DNA of 11,719 nt from Candidatus Cloacimonas sp. GTDB taxonomy: Bacteria; Cloacimonadota; Cloacimonadia; Cloacimonadales; Cloacimonadaceae. Below are positions 6,462-11,719 of the stretch, one piece after another (the stretch's first letter is position 1; the number at the start of each line of letters is the position of its first letter). Below the pieces are notes generated by a model, which saw nothing but the letters and a program-made list of their open reading frames with translations, was not told the DNA's origin and searched no databases. Where the stretch lies: contig DAONFA010000046.1 in assembly GCA_035403355.1 (NCBI GenBank), positions 1 to 11,719 of the forward strand, given 5' to 3'. The position numbers were made by a program, and so were the translations under genes.

Positions 6462-9305
6462 ATGAAATTAAGCCTTGCCGTAATCGCTAAAGACGAAATA
6501 AACCAGATAGACAGGATTATCCGTGATTACCGACAATACTTTGATGAATTAGTTTTTGCTGTTGATGACCAAGCCGTATTTGACGCTTGCATATCCGCTT
6601 ACCATCAATTCCCTGAAATAAAGTTTTATAAATACGAATGGGTCAATGATTTCTCTCATAAACGCAATTTTTTAGCGGGAAAAATAACCGGCGACTACTA
6701 TGTCCGCATTGATACTGATGATGCTTTCTTAAATCCGGACAGGATTAGACCATTAGCGGAATTTGCCAATAACAATAAATACACGGTAGTAATGTGTTTT
6801 TACATTTATTCCAAAGACGATGACGGAAATCCTAACGCCACGCAATATCGGGAAACTATCATTAAGAATACGGGAAGTATCTATTGGAATAAAAAGATAC
6901 ACGAGTGTATTCTCCCCCGCTCAATCGCTAATTACAAGGTTCACATTGATGAGACTTTAAGAATAGACCATTTGATAGATTTTGAACACGCCCGCAAGTC
7001 AATTATCAGAAATCTTGAATATTTAATCGCTGAATACAACCAGAATAAAGAAAATACTGACCCTAGAACGATTGCTTATCTTGGCAGGACTTTTTTCACA
7101 CTCAAAGATTTTGATAAGGCGATATTCTTTTTACAAAAACATATTCAGGGTTCAGGGTGGGATGAGGATAGATACACCTCTTGGTGTTATCTTTCGGAGA
7201 TATTTAACCACAAAAAAGACTTTGAGAAAGCTATTGCTTGTGCGAACGAGGCTTTAGCCGAAAGACCAAGTTATCCCGACGCTTATTTTAAATTACACGA
7301 TATTTATTTTCAAATGGGTGCCTGGGATAAGTCTATTGCTTGGGGGGAAACGGGATTTACTAAAGAAATGCCTAAGTCAATGATGGTTTTAGACCCGTCT
7401 GCTTGGACTTGGCGACCAGCGTTGTCAATGGCTTTTTGTTATTTGCAGACAGGTGATGTGGATAAAGCGTATAAGTTTTTTAGTTATGCCAAGAAGTTGG
7501 CTCCGACAATCGCCTGGGTTAAGGAAAATGAGCCGGTATTTAAAAAAGCGATTCAGGAAAAAGTTTTTGCCGAGCAGTTTCACAATGTCTATAAATTTTT
7601 AAAGGCAAGGAATCCTGAAAATTTAAAACTCCTGACCGAAGCGATACCTGATGACATAGATGTCCCGATTCTAACCGGATTAAAAAGGCTCCATTCCGAC
7701 CCCAGGGATTGGAAGGATAACGAGATTTGCATTATTTGCCCGATGTCGGCGGAACCCTGGAGTCCTGAATCAATTAAGACAGGGATTGGCGGGAGCGAAG
7801 AAGCGGTAATTAGGCTGTCGGAGCAGTTTAATAAGTTGGGTTATAAAGTTACCGTCTATAACGATTGCTCTAAAGAGGGTAATTATGACGGGGTTAAGTA
7901 TGTTGATTGGAAGAAGTTAAACATTAAAGACAGGTTCTCTACCGTTATTTCTTGGCGGTCAAACATATTCAATTACGGGATTGTAGCCAAAAACAGGATT
8001 ATTTGGTTGCACGACGGAATCCCCGCAGATTTCTTCAATGAAGATGAATTAAAGCGGGTGGATAAGATTGTCGTTCTTTCTCAATATCATAAGACTCTAT
8101 TACCCAAGATTGTGCCAGAAGAAAAAATTTATGTTTCCGCTAATGGAATAGTGCCGGAAGATTTTGCGGGGATAAAAGAAGTAAGGAATCCGCACAGGCT
8201 TATTTGGGCTTCTTCTTATGACAGGGGGTTAGAGGTAATCCTTTCTAATTGGCAGAAGATTAGGGCTGAAATTCCTGATGCAGAAATTCATTGTTTTTAC
8301 GGGTGGAATACTTACGACAGCTTGGTAGCTGAAGGTCAGAGGAAGTCAGATTTTAAGCCCCGTATGCTTGAACTAATGAAACAGGACGGGGTATTCGAAC
8401 ACGGCAGGATAGGGCATAAGGAACTGCTTAAAGAATACGCTAAGTCGGGAATGTGGGCTTATCCCTGTAACTATAAGGGCGAGATTCAATGTATCGCCTT
8501 AACTAAAGCAGTAGCGAGCGGGTGTGTATGCGTTACTAACGACTTTGCGGTATTACCTGAAAGAAACCCGCACTACATAGCTGACAATGAACATTTTATT
8601 GACAAGATTATAGATGTCTTAAAGCACGATAGTTTTGTTCAGGGAGATGTTAGCCAATACATTCAAGATAACTCTTGGGAAAAGATTGCTAAAGAATGGG
8701 AAAAAGATTTATTCAAATCAGAATATCCGGTTGAAGTTATTGACCGGATAGCCTGGATAAGGACAGTAACCGATGTCAGTAAGAAGATTGTTGATATTGG
8801 CTGTAATGAGGGGCATTTATTCGCTGGATATGACAGAAAGAATATTACCAGCGTAGATATTGATTTATACGATATTCCTAATTTTGTCAGGGCGGATGCT
8901 CAAAGTTTACCTTTCGGCGACAAAACTTTTGACATAGCCGTATTAGGAGAAGTAGTCGAGCATTGCCCTGATCCTTTAAAAGCTGTTACAGAAGCCCGCA
9001 GGGTAGCAAAACAAGTCATAGTTACAGTTCCCTATGAACAGAAGTGGACTTCTATTCTTGACCCGATGATGCCAATAGAGAAGAAACTGGAAAAGGAAAG
9101 AACTACCGCTGTGGAAATAGCCAAAAGCGGTAATCCTAAAGCCAAAGACTTTTATACCGAGGATAACTTTCAGCATCTTTACCATAGTCATTTTTTTACT
9201 CCTAAGACTTTAGAAAAATTACTTAAAGATGCGGGATTTGAAAAATACAGAATTTGCGAAATTCGCAGAGATGATTTTGTTTGGCTAGGAGCGATATGCG
9301 AATAG
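6462..9305 (+). CDS. Multidomain glycosyltransferase: GT2 + TPR-like repeats + GT4-like + SAM methyltransferase
   Basis: A 947 aa protein with four parts. Residues 1-185 are a GT2 (GT-A) domain: LAVIAKDE at the start, FSHKRNFL, RIDTDDAF with the metal-binding DxD (84-86), and KKIHECI. Residues ~190-345 are TPR-like helical repeats (DPRTIAYLGRTFFTLKDFDKAIFF, DFEKAIACANEALAERPSYPDAYFKL and others). Residues ~420-752 are a GT4/GT-B-like domain: GIGGSEEAVIRL (441-452), IIWLHDGIP, RVDKIVVLSQYHK, VSANGI and GEIQCIALTKAVASG, where the second acidic residue of the usual E-x7-E is lysine. Residues ~770-947 are a class I methyltransferase: VDIGCNEGHL (777-786), SVDID and GEVVEHCPDP (829-838). The likely job is successive sugar transfer from nucleotide sugars plus methylation of a glycan or protein. 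GT2 followed by TPR recalls SunS-type enzymes, but the acceptor is unknown. No signal peptide or membrane segment is visible. It overlaps the next gene by 10 nt. Confidence 0.92.
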   Translation: MKLSLAVIAKDEINQIDRIIRDYRQYFDELVFAVDDQAVFDACISAYHQFPEIKFYKYEWVNDFSHKRNFLAGKITGDYYVRIDTDDAFLNPDRIRPLAEFANNNKYTVVMCFYIYSKDDDGNPNATQYRETIIKNTGSIYWNKKIHECILPRSIANYKVHIDETLRIDHLIDFEHARKSIIRNLEYLIAEYNQNKENTDPRTIAYLGRTFFTLKDFDKAIFFLQKHIQGSGWDEDRYTSWCYLSEIFNHKKDFEKAIACANEALAERPSYPDAYFKLHDIYFQMGAWDKSIAWGETGFTKEMPKSMMVLDPSAWTWRPALSMAFCYLQTGDVDKAYKFFSYAKKLAPTIAWVKENEPVFKKAIQEKVFAEQFHNVYKFLKARNPENLKLLTEAIPDDIDVPILTGLKRLHSDPRDWKDNEICIICPMSAEPWSPESIKTGIGGSEEAVIRLSEQFNKLGYKVTVYNDCSKEGNYDGVKYVDWKKLNIKDRFSTVISWRSNIFNYGIVAKNRIIWLHDGIPADFFNEDELKRVDKIVVLSQYHKTLLPKIVPEEKIYVSANGIVPEDFAGIKEVRNPHRLIWASSYDRGLEVILSNWQKIRAEIPDAEIHCFYGWNTYDSLVAEGQRKSDFKPRMLELMKQDGVFEHGRIGHKELLKEYAKSGMWAYPCNYKGEIQCIALTKAVASGCVCVTNDFAVLPERNPHYIADNEHFIDKIIDVLKHDSFVQGDVSQYIQDNSWEKIAKEWEKDLFKSEYPVEVIDRIAWIRTVTDVSKKIVDIGCNEGHLFAGYDRKNITSVDIDLYDIPNFVRADAQSLPFGDKTFDIAVLGEVVEHCPDPLKAVTEARRVAKQVIVTVPYEQKWTSILDPMMPIEKKLEKERTTAVEIAKSGNPKAKDFYTEDNFQHLYHSHFFTPKTLEKLLKDAGFEKYRICEIRRDDFVWLGAICE
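9287..9291 (+). promoter_or_regulatory. Shine-Dalgarno AGGAG that fixes the start of the small glycosyltransferase
   Basis: AGGAG lies four bases before ATG 9296 and inside the end of the upstream gene. It supports ATG 9296 over the in-frame TTG at 9281, which would place the site inside the coding frame. Confidence 0.75.
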
Positions 9306-9928
9306 GGGCTTTAGTCAGAAGTTACGGACTTACTGATTATTTACCAGCGGTATTAAAAAGTTATTCTTGGGTTGAGAAAATAATCGTAATGAATTACAGG
9401 TTCAGAGGGGTTAAACCCAGGGAAGATAAGACTCCTCTGATTGTTCGGGATTTTAAGAATGTAGTTATAAATTCCGGGGAAAACTTAAATCAGCACGAAG
9501 CATTTAACGCAGGATTAGGAGAATTTGGCGGTTTTGATTATGTCTTTATCGCCGACGCAGATGAATTGATTGCCCGACAAGACCAAGACAGATTGATTGA
9601 GGGTATGTCCGGACACGAAGCCGGAACCTGCAAGATTATAGATTATATTGGTAATTTTAACGAAAGGTTGCCTGAAAGGACGCATAAGGCAATCGTTATT
9701 GTTAAGCCAAGTGTCAGGTTTTATGAAGTCAGGTGCTTTGCAGGAAGTATAAAGAGTTTTGAAGATATTTATATGCATCATTTCGGATATGTGTATCAGC
9801 CGGAAGGAATCGCCTGGAAGGTAGAGTGGGAAAAGAAGTGGGAGCAGGGGAATATTAAGCATTTATTAGGGCAGGTTCACCAACCTTGCACAATACCTGA
9901 AAATATAAGCCAATGGCTAGAGCAATAG
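9296..9928 (+). CDS. Small GT2-like glycosyltransferase
   Basis: Predicted to transfer a sugar from a nucleotide-sugar donor. The 210 aa protein is close to a minimal GT-A fold. It has an N-terminal strand MRIGALVRSY, SWVEKIIVMNYRF (second strand), then NQHEAFNAGLGEF and a core strand DYVFIADADELI (81-92) holding the DxD-type metal site (D87, D89), typical of GT2 or related short glycosyltransferases. The C-terminal part has YMHHFGYV (159-166), where the histidine and aromatic residues could coordinate metal or bind acceptor, and ends in a basic/aromatic tail (WKVEWEKKWEQG). No signal peptide or membrane helix. It overlaps the multidomain enzyme by 10 nt and the flavodoxin gene by 16 nt, so it is probably co-translated with both. 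It could act before or after the large enzyme in the same glycan; donor and acceptor are unknown. Confidence 0.85.
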   Translation: MRIGALVRSYGLTDYLPAVLKSYSWVEKIIVMNYRFRGVKPREDKTPLIVRDFKNVVINSGENLNQHEAFNAGLGEFGGFDYVFIADADELIARQDQDRLIEGMSGHEAGTCKIIDYIGNFNERLPERTHKAIVIVKPSVRFYEVRCFAGSIKSFEDIYMHHFGYVYQPEGIAWKVEWEKKWEQGNIKHLLGQVHQPCTIPENISQWLEQ

Positions 9929-10380
9929 TTATCTATTATTCCAAGACAGGCAATACGCAGAGAATGGCGGAAAAGATTGCCGAGGGCATAAGGAGCGAAG
10001 GTGTTGAGACTATCTGCAAAACTATTCTTAATACTAACCCTCAAGAATTGCTTAATTACGATGGAATCGTTATTGGCTCGCCTACGCAATATGGTTCTAT
10101 GGCGTGGGAAGTAAAGAGGTTTTTAGACGATACGGCAGGGCTTCACTATAAATTGGAAGGCAAGGTTGGCGGAGCGTTCAGTTCAAGTTGTCATATCGGC
10201 GGGGGTAACGAAACGACAATATTGGATATTCTCCACGCTATGTTAATTCACGGAATGGTTATTCAAGGCGAGCCGATGTATGACCATTACGGGGCAACGG
10301 GTCTTAACGGGCTTGGCGGGGACACTTTAATGAAGTGTGAGAAATACGGCAATCGCATAGGGAGATTGATTAAGCGGTGA
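9913..10380 (+). CDS. Flavodoxin-like FMN protein
   Basis: A 155 aa single-domain flavodoxin-fold protein. The FMN phosphate loop is YYSKTGNTQRMA (8-19). The isoalloxazine-side loops are GSPTQYGSMAWEVKRFLDD (55-73), the usual second conserved block, and GAFSSSCHIGGGNETT (87-102), which resembles the WrbA/NAD(P)H:quinone reductase and flavodoxin-like families more than short-chain electron-transfer flavodoxins. A Gly-rich tail (GATGLNGLGGD, 127-137) follows. No Fe-S cysteine motif or extra domain is seen. It overlaps the upstream glycosyltransferase by 16 nt and the downstream radical SAM gene by 4 nt, and its start lacks a clear Shine-Dalgarno, so translation is probably coupled. Flavodoxins are established electron donors to radical SAM enzymes, so the local partner is most likely the neighbouring pair (inference). 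A quinone reductase role is the main alternative. Confidence 0.87.
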   Translation: MARAIVIYYSKTGNTQRMAEKIAEGIRSEGVETICKTILNTNPQELLNYDGIVIGSPTQYGSMAWEVKRFLDDTAGLHYKLEGKVGGAFSSSCHIGGGNETTILDILHAMLIHGMVIQGEPMYDHYGATGLNGLGGDTLMKCEKYGNRIGRLIKR

Positions 10381-11198
10381 TAGAGATACCTAAATCCTAT
10401 AATTATATCTCTGCATTTTTAACTTTCGGCTGCAATTTTAATTGCTCTTACTGCATAAACAAATACGGCGGTTTATTTAAGTATAAATCGATGGATTTAA
10501 GCGATTGGATAAGGGGGCTTAACCGGATAAAGACCAGAAGTGATTTGCCAATTACTATTTCCGGCGGCGAACCGACTTTGCACCCTGATTTTTATACGAT
10601 TATAAAGTGGATAGACGGGAATATCCCCTTAGATTTACTGACTAACGGTGAGTTTGATGTTGATGAATTTATGGAGCATATAAATCCGCATAGATTTCAG
10701 AGGAAAGCTCCGTATGCCTCAATCAGATTTTCTTATCACCCAGGATATACAAATATTATAAGGTTACTTCGAAAGGTTAATGTTTTAAAAAACAGGGGGT
10801 ATTCCGTAGGTATTTGGGCGGTGAATAAAAATAAGATACATAGCAAGTTAGTTCAATTATTGGCTAAATCTTTCGGTATAGATTTCAGGCTTAAAGAATA
10901 TCTTGATGAGACGCACGGAAACTATAAATACCCGCACGGATTAAACGGGTTCCCGAAGAAGTGTCTTTGTAAACCAAGTGAACTCTTAATTGCCCCTGAT
11001 GGAAGATTATTCAGGTGTCATCACGATCTTTATGGTGGGATTAATTCTATCGGGCATATTCTGAATAACAAAGTTAAATTACCCGAAGATTTTATTCCTT
11101 GTAGTAGTTATGGGAATTGCAACCCCTGTGATTTAAAGCTGAAGTTTAACCGGTTCCAGCAAGACGGGCATTGTGCCGTAGAAATCAAGAATGGATAA
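10377..11198 (+). CDS. Radical SAM enzyme with SPASM/twitch-like C-terminal cysteines
   Basis: A 273 aa radical SAM protein. The [4Fe-4S]-binding motif CNFNCSYC (C19, C23, C26) is a textbook CX3CX2C, and SGGEPTLHP (62-70) is the SAM-binding GGEP region. LLTNG (87-91), SIRFSYHP (115-122) and a helical middle complete the partial barrel. The C-terminal part has CLCKP, IAPDGRLFRCHHD and CSSYGNCNPC (C196, C198, C214, C242, C248, C251, with C266 near the end), matching the spacing style of SPASM or twitch auxiliary-cluster regions, in which 'pdG..y.C' is a signature. The length is short for a full SPASM protein, so one auxiliary cluster is the safer guess. Such enzymes often modify peptides or proteins, but sugar-nucleotide and anaerobic sulfatase-maturation types also occur, so the substrate is open. 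The GTG start overlaps the flavodoxin stop by 4 nt (GTGA) with AGGGAG upstream. Confidence 0.92.
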   Translation: MIEIPKSYNYISAFLTFGCNFNCSYCINKYGGLFKYKSMDLSDWIRGLNRIKTRSDLPITISGGEPTLHPDFYTIIKWIDGNIPLDLLTNGEFDVDEFMEHINPHRFQRKAPYASIRFSYHPGYTNIIRLLRKVNVLKNRGYSVGIWAVNKNKIHSKLVQLLAKSFGIDFRLKEYLDETHGNYKYPHGLNGFPKKCLCKPSELLIAPDGRLFRCHHDLYGGINSIGHILNNKVKLPEDFIPCSSYGNCNPCDLKLKFNRFQQDGHCAVEIKNG

Positions 11199-11719
11199 AT
11201 ATTTAATGGATTCCTCGAAACTTCTTTGGCATATGGACAGGGTTATTGACCATTATGACAAGGGCAAGAGGGTTTATCCGATACACATTGACTTTGGGGC
11301 AACCTCGACCTGCAACGCTAATTGTGTTTATTGTTTCGCCCGTCACCAGAAAAAGTTAGGCGAGATTTTTCCTAGAGACGCTTTCATCAGATTTATGACT
11401 GACGCTCCAAGATTAGGCGTTAAGTCGGTAGCGATTATCGGAGACGGAGAACCTTTACTTAATCCTGCTCTCTGTGAGGGCGTGATGGTAGGCAAAAAGA
11501 ACGGGTTAGATATTAGTATCGGGACTAACGGTATAGCCCTGACCCCCGAAAAGGCGAGTATTTTGTTGTCCCACTGTGTTTGGTTCAGGTTTAATCTTTC
11601 GGCGGCGAGTAAAGAAGCATACCAGAAAATCCACGGCGTTGATAAGTGGGAAGTAGTTAAGAAAAATATCGAGGACGCCGTAAGGGTCAAAAGACTTAAT
11701 GACTATGACTGCACTATCG
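11191..11719 (+). CDS. Second radical SAM enzyme, 3' end off the window
   Basis: An open frame from ATG 11191 to the right edge with no stop; 176 residues are visible. The [4Fe-4S] motif CNANCVYC (C41, C45, C48) is followed by FARHQKK. The SAM-binding region is IIGDGEPLLNP (82-92), with GDGEP in place of the common GGEP. Then come a barrel strand ISIGTNGIAL (108-117), the FRFNLSA strand (133-139) and the helix KEAYQKIHGVDKWEVVKKNI, typical of SPASM-type and related radical SAM proteins (compare 'd.y..ihg....f..v..ni'). It differs clearly from the preceding radical SAM protein, so the pair is not a simple duplication. The start overlaps the preceding gene by 8 nt; ATG at 11206 or 11233 is an alternative, since no strong Shine-Dalgarno is visible. 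Any auxiliary-cluster domain would lie beyond the window. Confidence 0.9.
   Translation, partial: MDKYLMDSSKLLWHMDRVIDHYDKGKRVYPIHIDFGATSTCNANCVYCFARHQKKLGEIFPRDAFIRFMTDAPRLGVKSVAIIGDGEPLLNPALCEGVMVGKKNGLDISIGTNGIALTPEKASILLSHCVWFRFNLSAASKEAYQKIHGVDKWEVVKKNIEDAVRVKRLNDYDCTI

Noticed and set aside
9255..9267. 13-bp near-palindrome TGCGAA-A-TTCGCA before the small glycosyltransferase start
   Set aside because: It lies within the coding end of the large enzyme and encodes ordinary residues; with no second copy there is no support for an operator.
11343..11690. Reverse-strand open frame of about 115 codons at the right end
   Set aside because: It is antisense to the second radical SAM gene, whose Fe-S and SAM motifs are clear on the + strand, and the reverse translation shows no family features.

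Overview
The window looks like part of the genome of a tailed double-stranded DNA bacteriophage (class Caudoviricetes) or a closely related prophage. All twelve genes I can support lie on the + strand, packed head to tail with overlaps or very short gaps. The first half follows the classic packaging and head order: large terminase, small Cys4 protein, portal, small helical protein, scaffold, major capsid protein. All genes with a visible end use standard stop codons (TAA, TAG and TGA all occur), so nothing suggests recoding. No tRNA, integrase, repeat array or CRISPR is visible. The host cannot be named from the sequence; sequence style and divergence suggest an uncultured environmental phage (inference).

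Left half, 1-6002: a large terminase subunit (cut by the left edge), a 92-94 aa protein with two CxxC pairs, a 737 aa portal protein, a 108 aa helical protein, a 286 aa acidic, helix-rich probable scaffold, and a 295 aa major capsid protein. The scaffold and capsid genes have good ribosome binding sites. Two back-to-back hairpins lie just before the scaffold gene, and a strong 8-bp hairpin lies just after the capsid gene.

Right half, 6049-11719: instead of the expected head-completion and tail genes there is a Cys-containing protein of unknown function and then a five-gene enzyme cassette. It contains (1) a 947 aa multidomain protein combining a GT2 glycosyltransferase, TPR-like repeats, a GT4/GT-B-like glycosyltransferase and a SAM-dependent methyltransferase; (2) a small GT2-like glycosyltransferase; (3) a flavodoxin-like protein; (4) a radical SAM enzyme with a C-terminal cysteine cluster resembling a SPASM/twitch region; and (5) a second, different radical SAM enzyme that runs off the right edge and is easily missed because its stop lies outside the window. 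All four junctions among these five genes overlap by 4-16 nt, so they are probably translated as a coupled unit.

Working model (inference): the virus expresses, with or after its capsid genes, a carbohydrate-modifying and radical-chemistry module. The glycosyltransferases and methyltransferase would build or cap a glycan on a virion protein or host surface structure. The flavodoxin could supply low-potential electrons to the two radical SAM enzymes, which could modify a sugar, a peptide or a protein side chain. This flavodoxin plus paired radical SAM plus multidomain glycosyltransferase cassette inside a phage structural operon is the most interesting part of the window.
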